A DNA stretch of 64,000 nt from an uncultured Christensenellaceae bacterium (GCA_910588685.1 CAJUPX010000011.1:9747-73746), one strand, 5' to 3'; counted from the first letter of the stretch, positions 16,052-25,618 are shown. A program made the numbers and translations. The notes: generated from the letters alone by a model not told the origin.

Positions 16052-17089
16052 TTAATTATGCTTTACCAGGCAGTGTAAATACTCAACCGTTTTATCGGTT
16101 TTTACCGCTCTTGCACTATCAGATTTAAACCTCTTGTATTCTTTTGATTCCACTGTATATCTGCCGTATTTTTTCATTATTTTTTCTATCGTTTCAAACG
16201 ACATTAACCCTTCGTTATTATAACTTAAAAATATATATTTAAAATTTGCATTTTTAATAAGCTCGGAAAAAATTTCTTCAACTTTGCTTTTTATACAAAA
16301 GGCGCTCTTTTGTTCCGCATATCTTCTAAGTCCTGTTTTACCGTATACAACAGGGTTATCATATCTTGCAATTGTTTCAAGCAAATGATTATTTGTACAG
16401 TATTGCCTTGCGTTATATGGCGGATCCAAATATAAAATATCGCCGGACACATATTTTATAAGATCCGTTACATCACAGTTGTAAACTTCGCACTCAACCT
16501 GTCCGTGCATAACAGGTAACGGCTCCAACACCATTTCTTTAAGAGCTGATTTTTAAAATTTCTTTAAATACGCGCCATAAACCGAAGCCGTATTAGCATA
16601 TTTATCTATGCTGTTAATAAGCGAACCGAGCAAAAAAAAGTACTCATTATCGTTTATTATTTCTCTGTTGTGCTTTTCTTCTATAGCAATTCTTATTGCG
16701 TCGCACTTTTTTGCATTATATTCCGTAAAATATTTGCGCCTGAATTCTTGCCTCTCCGTCCCCTCATAGCAGTAATTTTGATAAATGACCCCCTCAATAC
16801 CTTCAAGATTATTTAAGTCCGCAATGAGCTCAGCGCACCTGCCCTCATTAAGATTGCCGTTATTCTCTATCATATGTTTGGCTATGACATAGCTATAATA
16901 TTGAATATCGTTCGCAATAATAGAGTATCCGTCCTGCTTAAACATACTGCCGACAACACCGGTACCAGCCATCAAATCGGCAAAGACCATTTGATTAGGC
17001 AGTCGGTTTTCGCCATTTTCCTCTAATGTTTTAGCAATGGACGATTTTAAAAACCCTATTAACGAATGCTTTGAACCGATATAATTCAT
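16052..17089 (-). pseudogene. D12-class adenine DNA methyltransferase interrupted by an in-frame stop
   Basis: The N-terminal half (from ATG at 17089) has MNYIGSKHSLIGFL and FADLMAGTGVVG (SAM-binding FxGxG region). The C-terminal half has the catalytic DPPY in ILYLDPPYNARQYC and FLSYNNEG. Both halves are in the same frame, separated only by TAA at 16553-16555 (KKF-stop-KSALKEMV). A single base change explains it. The intact product would be about 346 residues. It is the cognate methylase of the convergent restriction gene, resembling M.NlaIII. The second half could restart at the ATG at 16534 but would lack the SAM site. Confidence 0.85.
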
Positions 17090-17099
17090 TTACTGACCT

Positions 17100-17151
17100 T
17101 AAAAAAATAATCAGTCGAATAAATTTGAATTTACAAACAATTTCGACTGAT
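17100..17151 (-). terminator. Terminator-like stem just before the methylase gene
   Basis: On the minus strand ATCAGTCGAA and TTCGACTGAT (17142-17151 and 17110-17119) pair around 22 bases, followed by TTATTTTTTT. It could end the histidine kinase operon or attenuate the methylase gene, whose start is 11 bases away. Confidence 0.7.
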
Positions 17152-17173
17152 GATCTAATGGTGCAGATTATGA

Positions 17174-17294
17174 TACCCGAAGTATAAACCCGAAACCACT
17201 TTTTATCGGCTTGACGGTGTTCGGATAATTAACATTAGGTTCACCAACTGGTAACTATCCGAACACCTTTGTTTCAGACAAATGGATTCGGGTA
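17174..17294. repeat. Nested inverted repeats in the kinase-methylase gap
   Basis: TACCCGAA (17174-17181) pairs with TTCGGGTA (17287-17294). Inside it GGTGTTCGGATA (17216-17227) pairs with TATCCGAACACC (17256-17267). The plus strand then runs into GTTTTTATT. No open frame is present. It may be a small RNA with its own terminator or the remains of a mobile end. Confidence 0.6.
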
Positions 17295-17329
17295 GTTTTT
17301 ATTGCAGAATATTAAAAAATCAGCTTTTT

Positions 17330-18325
17330 TTACTTTACAGGCAGTTTTACTACGAACTTTGTATTTTGATTGCAAAAAACCTCGATATTTCCGCCTAATC
17401 TACCGAGCACTTTTTTAACCAGCGGCAGCCCGAGCCCGGTGCCCTTTTCCTTGCCCGCTCCGTCGCTTGTGTAAAAGGGTTGGAAAATTAAATTTTCTTT
17501 ACCTTTTAAAGCGTTACCCGTGTTTGTAATGCTGAAAATTATATTTTCGCCGTCATTGCTTAATTCTATAAATATTTCCCCGCGTTCAGCCGTATACTTC
17601 ACCGCATTTGAAATCAAATTCTGCCAAACAAGATAGCACAAATCTTTATTTGAAACATATTCGGTTTTCTCCATTTCCGCTTCCACTTTCAATTCTTTTT
17701 TCTGCCATACTACCTGCATTGAAAGAATAATATCGCGTATCTGCCCGTCAACTGAAAACCTGTTCGAACAATTTATATTACCGTCCGAATCCAACTTGCT
17801 CACGGCAAGCAATTTTTCGCTTAGACTTGTTAGTCTTACCGCTTCATTATAAATAAAATTTAAATATTCTTGCTCTTCTTCTTTTGTTAAATCGCTTGTG
17901 CGCAGCAAATCGCTGTACCCCAAAATTATACTGAGCGGCGTTTTGAATTCGTGCGAAACGTTTTTTACAAATTCGCGATTCAGGTACTCGTTGGATTTCA
18001 AACCCTCCGTCATTTTATTGAAGTCGCTCGACAGTTGCGATAATTCGTCGTTTCCTTTGACCAGAACTTTTATATCGAGATTTCCGTTTGCAACCGCGTT
18101 TACCGCCGCGGAAACCGACTTCAAACGTTTGCCTATAAAAATGTAAAGCAACACCGTAAACAGTATTAGTCCCAACGCGCCGGAAATCAGACTGATATGA
18201 TAGGACACAACGGGGTTTGTTATCGATTTGCTTTGCAATACCGCAAGCGTTATACGAGAAATTCCAAACACCAAAAGCATTGAGGCTCCCATCATTAAAA
18301 ATATTTTAAATATCAGTTTTTTCAT
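17330..18325 (-). CDS. Sensor histidine kinase (HAMP-HisKA-HATPase)
   Basis: A 331-residue kinase with membrane segments about 7-29 and 43-64 and almost no extracytoplasmic loop. A HAMP linker (about 65-115) is followed by the phospho-acceptor His125 in NVSHEFKTPLSIILGYSDLL, N-box NLISNAVKY and G-box GTGLGLPLVKKVL. The tiny sensor loop suggests it senses in the membrane or through a partner. Its start overlaps the response regulator stop by 4 bases, so the pair is co-translated. Confidence 0.93.
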   Translation of the reverse strand: MKKLIFKIFLMMGASMLLVFGISRITLAVLQSKSITNPVVSYHISLISGALGLILFTVLLYIFIGKRLKSVSAAVNAVANGNLDIKVLVKGNDELSQLSSDFNKMTEGLKSNEYLNREFVKNVSHEFKTPLSIILGYSDLLRTSDLTKEEEQEYLNFIYNEAVRLTSLSEKLLAVSKLDSDGNINCSNRFSVDGQIRDIILSMQVVWQKKELKVEAEMEKTEYVSNKDLCYLVWQNLISNAVKYTAERGEIFIELSNDGENIIFSITNTGNALKGKENLIFQPFYTSDGAGKEKGTGLGLPLVKKVLGRLGGNIEVFCNQNTKFVVKLPVK

Positions 18326-18990
18326 TTCAGTTCCGCCTTGTATCCGAGTCCGCGTACGGAAATAATTTCAACATCGCTATTCACAATCTTTTCTCGCAGT
18401 TTATTTATATGAACGTCCACGGTGCGCTCCAAGCTCTCGGAATCCATACCCCATATTTCATCTAACAGTTGCGCCCGTGAAAATATCCTCCCCTTTGAGG
18501 ACAGCAAAGTAAACAATAACAAAAATTCCTTTTTCGCAGTGTCTATAATTACCGAATCTATTTTCAGCGTCTTAGTCGGAAAATGCAATTCTGTATTGCC
18601 AGCTTGAATTTTTTGTTTTGAAACACGGCCGTAACGCCGCAACAACGCCCTTATACGCAGCTCCAACTCGTCATAATCTACTGGTTTTGTTAAATAATCG
18701 TCTGCTCCGTCCTCAAAACTCTTTTTCTTATCGTCAATAGTGCTTAAAGCGGTCAACATAATTACAGGCAAATCTGCGTTTTTTGATTTTACGGCTTGCG
18801 TTAATGCGTTGCCGTCAATAACAGGCATCATTATATCCGTTATTATTAGGTCTGTATCTTTATTTTCTAATAAAGTTAACGCCTCCTGTCCGTTGCCGCA
18901 TTCGTAAACGGAAAAACCGCGCTTTTCAAGATTAAATTTTATCAGTTTTCTTAAAGCAATTTCATCTTCCGCCAAGAGAATATTAAACAT
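18322..18990 (-). CDS. OmpR-family response regulator
   Basis: A 222-residue regulator. The receiver domain has the acidic pair near residues 8-9, phospho-acceptor Asp52 in IITDIMMPVIDG, and the conserved Lys in LTKPVDY. The C-terminal winged helix (about 125-222) includes SLERTVDVHINKLREKI and SVRGLGYKAEL. A CGGAGG site precedes the ATG. Partner of the overlapping kinase. The target is not evident; the neighbouring membrane protein gene is one candidate. Confidence 0.94.
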   Translation of the reverse strand: MFNILLAEDEIALRKLIKFNLEKRGFSVYECGNGQEALTLLENKDTDLIITDIMMPVIDGNALTQAVKSKNADLPVIMLTALSTIDDKKKSFEDGADDYLTKPVDYDELELRIRALLRRYGRVSKQKIQAGNTELHFPTKTLKIDSVIIDTAKKEFLLLFTLLSSKGRIFSRAQLLDEIWGMDSESLERTVDVHINKLREKIVNSDVEIISVRGLGYKAELK

Positions 18991-19012
18991 TGCCGCCTCC
19001 GTAAAATTTATT

Positions 19013-19034
19013 GGAGAAACCTTTTTGTTTCTCC
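19013..19034 (-). terminator. Stem-loop between the membrane protein gene and the response regulator
   Basis: GGAGAAAC and GTTTCTCC pair perfectly around six bases. On the minus strand an A/T-rich run follows. It is probably a weak terminator or processing hairpin after the gene ending at 19050. Confidence 0.6.
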
Positions 19035-19049
19035 CGCAAGTATACCAGA

Positions 19050-19754
19050 TTAAACGTTCTCTGTCAATTGAGCCTGCGCCTCGGCTTTTACTGCCTGACG
19101 GTGTTTTAAAAGACCTATAACAACCACGCCGACGTAAGCCAACGTTTTAGGTATCATTAAAACGCCTATAACAGGTATTATATGCGCAAAGAGCACAACC
19201 GGAATATAAAAACCGAAAGACAAAATAACCATAACAGCCATTATTAAATAGCTTTTGTCCTTAGTTTTTCTTGCTATCAAAAAACAAATAGCTATAATGC
19301 CTATGCCTATCACTGCAAACGGAATATTTCTTAAAATGCCCCAAAGCAGATTGCCCTCGTAAGAGAACCAGTCGTTTTGAGGGAATGCGCAAAGAATAAT
19401 GCGCAGCGCCGCCAGAACAAACAGCGAGATTCTGCTTAATAACTTTAATTTATTTTCAGGCTGCCAAACGCTTTCAAGAATAAAATAAAGAATAACGTAA
19501 AAGCCCGTCATTGTGATTGAAGTAATAAGCTTACCTAAACCGAGCGCAAACGCGTTAGCCTCTAACCCCGTAGTTAAAAGCGCGTAAACCCGCGGCACCA
19601 GATGAAACGAATCCCCCGACGATAACACGACAGCCATTATTCCGAACATTTTGAAAAACCTGCTTTTGCCTTTAACTATAAGATAAATGCCTACGGTGAG
19701 AGCAAATATCAAATACGCTGCGTCAAACAATAATTCCATAATACCTTGAACCAT
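19050..19754 (-). CDS. Seven-helix membrane protein of unknown function
   Basis: A 234-residue integral membrane protein with about seven hydrophobic segments starting near 8, 32, 70, 104, 136, 166 and 198, and a short polar tail (AVKAEAQAQLTENV). A strong AAGGAGAAA site precedes the ATG. No family motif was recognised. It stands before the two-component genes on the same strand, separated by a stem-loop. Confidence 0.75.
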   Translation of the reverse strand: MVQGIMELLFDAAYLIFALTVGIYLIVKGKSRFFKMFGIMAVVLSSGDSFHLVPRVYALLTTGLEANAFALGLGKLITSITMTGFYVILYFILESVWQPENKLKLLSRISLFVLAALRIILCAFPQNDWFSYEGNLLWGILRNIPFAVIGIGIIAICFLIARKTKDKSYLIMAVMVILSFGFYIPVVLFAHIIPVIGVLMIPKTLAYVGVVVIGLLKHRQAVKAEAQAQLTENV

Positions 19755-19905
19755 AAAATTTCTCCTTGTTTTTTAATTTCTACCCGTATACTATAACAGT
19801 TTTTTTAAGTAAATATTAAGTTTTTAAAAAATTTATTTAAATATAAAAAAAATCTGCGAATTGCAGATAATTTAATAGCTGTACGGCAGAATGCGTTTCA
19901 TTAAA

Positions 19906-19934
19906 AAACCGTAGCGGTCTGTTTATCTGCTACG
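19906..19934 (-). terminator. Intrinsic terminator of mntP
   Basis: On the minus strand CGTAGC and GCTACG (19929-19934 and 19910-19915) close a loop and are followed by GGTTTTTTAA. It starts 4 bases after the mntP stop. Confidence 0.75.
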
Positions 19935-19937
19935 TTA

Positions 19938-20522
19938 TTATATTAAACTGCTTACAAAAACCTCGATTCCTATAAAAATAAATATTATTCCGCCTATCAC
20001 CGAAGCTTTATTAGCAAGTTTTACGCCGTATCTTTTTCCGAGGCAAAAACCGCCGATAAACGAGCCGAAAGTAATTAGTGCAATTATCGCCGAGCCCGCA
20101 AGCGCCGTTAGAAAGGCGTATTCCGATATGGCAAATCCCACCGACAGCGCGTCTAACGAGGTTATGACAGCCTGGATAAACACCGCAGCTATGCCTGTTT
20201 CGGGCTTTTTTATTTCTGTCTTTTTTCTGCACAAGCCGTCAACTATCATTTTAATGCCTATGTAGCAAAGCACCGTTAACGCAAGCCACGAAACGCACTC
20301 TTCAAACAAATAGAAATGCCTGGCAACAGTATGTACGCAAATCCAGCCTATCATAGGCGCAATCAACTGAAATAACGCAAACACCCCCGCCATTGCCGAT
20401 ATTTTACCACGCTTAATTTCCGGGGCGTTAAGTCCGTTGGATAGAGAAATCAAAAATGCGTCTACCGCAAGTCCGAAACCGAACAGTATACTGTTCAGAA
20501 AAAAAGCCCAACTCCAAATCAT
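19938..20522 (-). CDS. mntP: Manganese efflux pump MntP
   Basis: A 194-residue protein of the MntP (DUF204) family: two homologous halves of three helices. The conserved acidic signatures are FGFGLAVDAFLISLSNG (about 15-31) in the first half and AVITSLDALSVGFAIS (about 118-133) in the second. It should export Mn2+ across the cytoplasmic membrane. AAAGGAAATT precedes the ATG. No yybP-ykoY Mn2+ riboswitch was recognised in the leader; a TATAAT sits at 20590-20595. Confidence 0.9.
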   Translation of the reverse strand: MIWSWAFFLNSILFGFGLAVDAFLISLSNGLNAPEIKRGKISAMAGVFALFQLIAPMIGWICVHTVARHFYLFEECVSWLALTVLCYIGIKMIVDGLCRKKTEIKKPETGIAAVFIQAVITSLDALSVGFAISEYAFLTALAGSAIIALITFGSFIGGFCLGKRYGVKLANKASVIGGIIFIFIGIEVFVSSLI

Positions 20523-20536
20523 ACAATTTCCTTTGT

Positions 20537-20611
20537 ACCTGATCCCTATATTAAAAACCTACGGGTTTTGTCGGAAAACCGTTTATATCATTATATGAAT
20601 TTTAATCAGGT
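20537..20611 (-). promoter_or_regulatory. mntP upstream region with -10 box and inverted repeats
   Basis: Minus-strand TATAAT at 20590-20595, with a weak -35 near 20612-20617. A stem ACGGGTTTT/AAAACCGT (20561-20569 and 20575-20582) lies in the presumed leader. Arms ACCTGAT/ATCAGGT (20537-20543 and 20605-20611) span the whole stretch. The control mechanism is not clear. Confidence 0.4.
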
Positions 20612-20628
20612 TGTGACAGAACAAAAGG

Positions 20629-20664
20629 AAAACCGCGGCTACGAATACGTAACCGCGGCTTTTT
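20629..20664 (-). terminator. Terminator of the GH3 operon
   Basis: On the minus strand CCGCGGTTACG pairs with CGTAGCCGCGG around TATT, followed by TTTT. It lies about 33 bases after the GH3 stop at 20697. Confidence 0.85.
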
Positions 20665-20696
20665 AACCGTTGCATTACAACAGCATAACCTGTTGT

Positions 20697-23600
20697 TTAG
20701 CCGTCTTTTTTGTTGTCTGCATTGACAGGTTCTGTATTTGCAGGCTCACCGCCGGTTGAAACGTCTTCGGCAGCTTTCATCTTTTTAAGACCTTTTCTTA
20801 TTGCGAACACGCCCCACAAAGCCGACAACGCTACAAGTCCGACGTTGACGCAAATCAACGCAACCTTCCACTTAGCCATTGTAGTTTTCCATACAACGCC
20901 TTCGCCCATACCGTTCATTGCGTTTGAGTTGGCAATGGTGTACAGTATGTTTTTGGTCGCCTTTCTCAGTGCCTTAACCTGCAACGCGTCCGTCATACCG
21001 TCGCGGGATGCAGACGAAGAAGGTTTATAGTCCTGCGAAAGGTTTAAGTCGCCGCCCGCTCTGATCATCTGGTCGGGGTGCATATATGCGTTACTCAGGT
21101 TGTAGTCCGAGATAACCATACCTTTAAAGCCCCATTCCATTCTTAAAACCTCGGTTAAAAGCGCATAGCTTCCGCCCGCCCATTCAGAACCGATACGGTT
21201 GAACGAGGACATAATAGAGTTGGTTTTCCCTTGCTCTACAATCATTTTAAAAGGCTTTAAGTAGATTTCGCGGAAAGTCTGTTCGTCCGCCCAGGTAATA
21301 AGTCCGCCGGAGTCGCGGTTGGTTTCCTGGTCGTTTAATACAAAGTGTTTTACATAAGTGTAAACGCCCTTGCTCTGCGCGCCGATAACCACGTTGGTAC
21401 CGAGATATCCCGCAAGGAACGGGTCTTCGCTGTAATACTCCCAGTTTCTGCCCGAGAAAGGAGAACGGTGAATATTTACCGCGGGCGCATACCAGCCGGA
21501 GTACGTTCTGCCGTCGCCTTTGGTATAGCCTACAAGGCTTTCAAGTCCGACCATAACGCCCATATCGTTTGCAAGATCTTTATTCCAGGTAGCGCCTATA
21601 ACGCACTCGGAAGCATAGAAACAGGTATCGTGAACGGTGGGGTCGCCCATAAAGTTAGTAAAACCTGCAGGACCGTCGGGGTCGATGGTTCTGGGCTTGC
21701 CGATACTGTCGATACTGTTGGTATGGAAGTTACCCTGTCCTACGAGCGCAACCATATCGTCAACGGAAAGATAGTCAATGAGCTCTTCCCACTTTTCATC
21801 GTCAAGGTCTACATCTATCATTTCGTAAAGCTGGGGAGCGTCGCCCTTTTTACCCTGCTGTCTTGCTTCTCCCTCAAACGACTTAACATACCGACCGTTA
21901 GTATCGTCGTAATTGAAGTTAAGCGCCTTTGTCAATTCTTCCGAAATTTCACGTTCGGCGCGCGTGGGCGTCTGCGGGAATGATGCGTTAAAGCCGCTTC
22001 TCGACATTGTTTTGCCGTCCATATACTCGCTCATACTTTCAAAGCGGTTGTCGCTGCCGCCCGTACCGTATATATCCATAGGATAGGTTATATTGTCGAA
22101 CAGCGAATATTCAAGTTTAACGGCTTTGTCGCCCGTCCAGCAGTCGTGCGCGTTTCTGCCTAAGTATACGGTATACGTGCCCTGTTCAAGCTCGTAACCC
22201 TTAAAACCGTTGCCGTTTGCGTCGATATAGTCGTAAGAAGCCATATCCTTAATATCAAGCGAAACGGTGTATTCCTTACTTTCGCCGGGAGCAAGCAAAT
22301 CGGTCTTTACTATGCCGCCGAGAACGACGTGCGCCTTTTCGATACCGTTGGTAATATACGGCGCGGAATAATAGAGCTGGATTACGTCCTTACCCGAATA
22401 TTTAGCGCTTGTATTCTTTACGTTTACGGTAACCTGTATTTTATTGTTGGTATCCTTGTTAAGAGGCTGCGCGTTAGACGTTGTTTTATCGCCTACGAGC
22501 GTCCACTCGAAATTCGCATAGCTGTTGCCGTATCCGAATGGATAAACGACGTTTTCTTTATACCAGCCGTTGTCGTCGCCGAAACGGTAGATATCCTGGA
22601 ACGAACGCGTTTCGTAATAACGGTATCCGAGGTAAATACCCTCCTCATACTCTACGTAATAATTACCGAGCTCCGCGCCCGCCGCAAGGTATGTATTTCC
22701 TTTATCGGAGAGATTGTCGCCGAAGTTCTGCCAGGTAGGGTCTTTTGTAAAATCTCTTACATAGGTGTCTACGAGATGTCCCGAAGGCGTAACGTCGCCG
22801 TTGAGCACCTTACCTACCGCGTTAGCGCCGCTTCCGCCGGGGCTGCCTATCCAGAGAGCCGCGTCTATACCTTCGGTTTCTTCTATAAAGCCGAGCTCCA
22901 TAGACGTTGCGCAGTTTATAAGAACTATTACCTTTTTGAATTTTTCACAGTCGATAACTTCTTTTAACAGCGCTTCCTCGTTTTTATCAAGCTCGAGATA
23001 GTGCTGTCCGCCGTCCTTTGACCCGTCAACGGACGAGCCGCCGTATTTAGTGGTTTGCAGTCTGGGCAAATCGAAGCCCTCGCCTCCTATACGCGAGAAC
23101 ACAACCACAGCCGCGTCCGAATAAGCGTCATAGCTGTTTTTAACTTTGGAATTATACTTTTCCAACGGAGTTTCGCCTATTGCAAGTCCGGTTACCTTTG
23201 CGCCTATAGCGGGGTTTTTATCTCTGCCGGAGCCGGAATCCTTGCTCTCGTAAAATTTTACAAGTTCGGGATTGAGTTCGAATTCCGCGTTTTCAAGTCC
23301 GTCGTAGAGCGACACGGTATTTTTTGCGTTACCGCCGCCCGAGCCCGAACCGCCGAGAACGATATTTGCAGAGTTTTTGCCGAATACGCTTATCTTGGAT
23401 TTTTTTGCAAGGGGTAGAGCCTTGTTATCCTGCTCGCCTTTGTTTTTAAGAAGAACTATGCCCTCGCTTACAATTTCCTCGTTAAGACGGTTAGCCTCTT
23501 TTAAAACCGTTTCTTTTTCTTTGCTGCTTGCTATTACTCCGTCGCCGAGCTTCATATCGGTTTTAAACTGCTTGAAGCCGTCGGTCGTCTTTGTAAAGCG

Positions 23601-23795
23601 GTTGTATTTATCGGGGTCGCCCTTAACGTTGCGCCTGCCCTCGCCGCCCATAACGGTGTCTATCGTGCCCGCAAGAAAGTCGTTTTGCGTTGCAACCATA
23701 GTAGCGGTAAAAAATAACGCTATAACTATCACCGAAGTCAAAAACCAGGCACGCGCATATTTCCAGATTAATTTCCATATTTTTTTAGCCGACAT
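20697..23795 (-). CDS. Membrane-anchored GH3 beta-glycosidase with permuted domain order
   Basis: A 1032-residue enzyme with an N-terminal membrane helix (about 15-36) and a second near the C-terminus (about 985-1007). The usual GH3 order is reversed. The alpha/beta (GH3_C) domain comes first (SEGIVLLKNKG and ISVFGKNS, about 100-400), then an Fn3-like domain (about 430-540), then the TIM-barrel domain (about 690-960). The barrel has KHFVLNDQETNRDSGG and nucleophile region GFKGMVISDYN. Permuted GH3 enzymes are known from rumen clostridia. A GGAGG site precedes the ATG. Last gene of the surface glycan operon. The substrate is probably a beta-linked glycan; this is inference. Confidence 0.9.
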   Translation of the reverse strand: MSAKKIWKLIWKYARAWFLTSVIVIALFFTATMVATQNDFLAGTIDTVMGGEGRRNVKGDPDKYNRFTKTTDGFKQFKTDMKLGDGVIASSKEKETVLKEANRLNEEIVSEGIVLLKNKGEQDNKALPLAKKSKISVFGKNSANIVLGGSGSGGGNAKNTVSLYDGLENAEFELNPELVKFYESKDSGSGRDKNPAIGAKVTGLAIGETPLEKYNSKVKNSYDAYSDAAVVVFSRIGGEGFDLPRLQTTKYGGSSVDGSKDGGQHYLELDKNEEALLKEVIDCEKFKKVIVLINCATSMELGFIEETEGIDAALWIGSPGGSGANAVGKVLNGDVTPSGHLVDTYVRDFTKDPTWQNFGDNLSDKGNTYLAAGAELGNYYVEYEEGIYLGYRYYETRSFQDIYRFGDDNGWYKENVVYPFGYGNSYANFEWTLVGDKTTSNAQPLNKDTNNKIQVTVNVKNTSAKYSGKDVIQLYYSAPYITNGIEKAHVVLGGIVKTDLLAPGESKEYTVSLDIKDMASYDYIDANGNGFKGYELEQGTYTVYLGRNAHDCWTGDKAVKLEYSLFDNITYPMDIYGTGGSDNRFESMSEYMDGKTMSRSGFNASFPQTPTRAEREISEELTKALNFNYDDTNGRYVKSFEGEARQQGKKGDAPQLYEMIDVDLDDEKWEELIDYLSVDDMVALVGQGNFHTNSIDSIGKPRTIDPDGPAGFTNFMGDPTVHDTCFYASECVIGATWNKDLANDMGVMVGLESLVGYTKGDGRTYSGWYAPAVNIHRSPFSGRNWEYYSEDPFLAGYLGTNVVIGAQSKGVYTYVKHFVLNDQETNRDSGGLITWADEQTFREIYLKPFKMIVEQGKTNSIMSSFNRIGSEWAGGSYALLTEVLRMEWGFKGMVISDYNLSNAYMHPDQMIRAGGDLNLSQDYKPSSSASRDGMTDALQVKALRKATKNILYTIANSNAMNGMGEGVVWKTTMAKWKVALICVNVGLVALSALWGVFAIRKGLKKMKAAEDVSTGGEPANTEPVNADNKKDG

Positions 23796-23806
23796 TATAC
23801 GCCTCC

Positions 23807-25618
23807 TTAACCTCTGTTCATATTATAGGTACAGGGTACCCATTTCAACGATACCGACGAATTGATTTTAATGTAGTCAACGCCGGGTCCGCCTATGTTG
23901 CCGTCACGCAAGGTGTTTGTATGAACCGCAATCTGAATTACGTTCCAGCCTTTTACAAGCGATACGGTACCGAACTGATATTCTTTAAACGTTGTGTACG
24001 CCTTGCCGCCCTCTACTTTTACCGAGCCGTAATTTACCGTTTTCTTGCTACCCGTAGCCGTTTGTCCCTCGTAGCAGTAAACGCCGAGCGTTGTCGGAGT
24101 AAACGTAACCGTACCCATCTCCGAGCCAGCCGCAATATACAAAGGAGCGTCGGTTACAGCTTCTTCGGCATAGATAACAAATTCGAGAGTTATCGTGTCG
24201 TTATGCAGGTAGTTGACGAACGCGCCGTTACTCGTTGAAGAAATAGTATTGTCTATTAAGTCTTCGCCTGTGGGAGACGCAGAGTAACCCGTGCCGTTCT
24301 TGCCCGTAAGGTCGATATATTCAGCCTCGAAACGTCCGTTGGCGGGAGCTTGCAGAGGCTCGTTTATTCTGAAATAAATTGTAGCCGTTCTTTCGGTGAA
24401 GCCCTCCGCCGTAGCGGTTACCTTAAAGCTCATCATCTTTACAACCTTGGTAGGAGTGCCTATAACCTTACCGTCTTCGGTCACTTCAAGACCGTATTCG
24501 GCTTTGAGCGCCTGGGCGTCCTGTTCGGTCATTTTATACTTGATTACAACGCCATCGCCCGCGTCCGCTTTGGCTATGTCGTAATTAGCCTGCTCGCCTT
24601 TGGTGAGTACGCCGTTCAGGGATTCAAACTTAATTCTCTGGGGACGTACAGAAAGGGTAAACGAACGCTCTATAGCATCGCACTGCGAAGCTCTTGCAAT
24701 TACGCTGAAAGTACAGTCTTCTCTATCCGACGCCTTGCCTATAACCGCGCCGTTGGGATAAAGCGTAATTCCTTGGGGAAGAGCGCTGCCCTCCGCAAGC
24801 TCGTATGTAATATTATTGCCGTTAAGCGCTACAGCGTTGCCGGCAACGCCCGCCTGGTTGACGTACTGCGTTCCGACGTATGCCGTTTCCAGCTCTTTAA
24901 CGCCTTCCGCGCTGCCGAAGTTGACAATTTTGGACGGCGCGCTGCTTTGATGGTCTATCACTACGTCAATTATAAACTCTCTTGCCGTGGAGGAAAAACC
25001 CTTTGCCGAGGCGGTTACCGTAAACGGCGTACCGGGACCGACTTTTGTGGGCGTGCCCGTGATAGTTCCGTCGGCAGCCATAGAAAGTCCTTCGGGCAGC
25101 TTTCCGCTCGCGCGGTAAGTTACCTCGACTTCCTCGTTCTCAACATAAGCAACCGAAGCCGCATAAGGCAGATTCACGCGCGCGTCGGCAAGCGTTCTGC
25201 CCTGATAGTCCAGATAGGGATTGACTACGCTGACCGTAATTTCAGCCGTTACGGACTCGCATTTTTCCGCGTTTGCGGTGATATCCACTTTAATTTTCTT
25301 TATCGTATCGTACTTTCCTTCGATTGTTCCGTCCGCGGCTATGTGCAGAGCTCCGCCAAAAGCGGAGTTAATCTTCTGCGCGTCCTCTTCCGTCATAGAA
25401 TAGCTGACGGACGCGCCGTTGGAAGCCGTAGCCGTAGCAACCGTACCCGAATTTTCTACGCCTATTATGCTCTCGCAAACAGCGTTTTCATATGTAATGA
25501 CGCCGTTCTCCAGCTCTGCGGGCTTTTCAACGTCTTCGTCTTTGGCGCAGCCGAAAAAGAAAGTCATTGCCATTACGGCAGCAAGTCCGCTTGCCGTTAC
25601 TAACTTTTTGATTTTCAA
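23807..25618 (-). CDS. Lipoprotein with tandem Ig-like domains and a CBM6/35-like module
   Basis: A 603-residue surface protein. The start is taken as TTG at 25618 because AAGGAGG lies five bases upstream; the frame opens further, to 25651, without a site. The signal ends in FFGC with the lipid cysteine near residue 24. Several He_PIG-type Ig modules follow, each with an LPEGLSMAADGTITGTPTKV-like motif (repeats near 150, 270 and 370). The last 170 residues look like CBM6/CBM35 (FEAEYIDLTG and GPGVDYIKIN). It probably binds polysaccharide on the cell surface. It lies 11 bases before the GH3 gene. Confidence 0.8.
   Translation of the reverse strand: MKIKKLVTASGLAAVMAMTFFFGCAKDEDVEKPAELENGVITYENAVCESIIGVENSGTVATATASNGASVSYSMTEEDAQKINSAFGGALHIAADGTIEGKYDTIKKIKVDITANAEKCESVTAEITVSVVNPYLDYQGRTLADARVNLPYAASVAYVENEEVEVTYRASGKLPEGLSMAADGTITGTPTKVGPGTPFTVTASAKGFSSTAREFIIDVVIDHQSSAPSKIVNFGSAEGVKELETAYVGTQYVNQAGVAGNAVALNGNNITYELAEGSALPQGITLYPNGAVIGKASDREDCTFSVIARASQCDAIERSFTLSVRPQRIKFESLNGVLTKGEQANYDIAKADAGDGVVIKYKMTEQDAQALKAEYGLEVTEDGKVIGTPTKVVKMMSFKVTATAEGFTERTATIYFRINEPLQAPANGRFEAEYIDLTGKNGTGYSASPTGEDLIDNTISSTSNGAFVNYLHNDTITLEFVIYAEEAVTDAPLYIAAGSEMGTVTFTPTTLGVYCYEGQTATGSKKTVNYGSVKVEGGKAYTTFKEYQFGTVSLVKGWNVIQIAVHTNTLRDGNIGGPGVDYIKINSSVSLKWVPCTYNMNRG

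Noticed and set aside
16052..16534. The second half of the methylase as an independent functional gene
   Set aside because: It lacks the SAM-binding half and is in the same frame as the first half across a single TAA, so it is better read as one interrupted gene.
20523..20696. A yybP-ykoY manganese riboswitch upstream of mntP
   Set aside because: The conserved motifs expected for that riboswitch class were not found in the leader; only simple inverted repeats are present.
24350..25603. A 417-residue open frame on the plus strand opposite the Ig/CBM lipoprotein gene
   Set aside because: It is antisense to a well-supported gene, is Arg/Tyr/Cys-rich with no known motif, and has no ribosome site. 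It is a shadow of GC-biased codon use.
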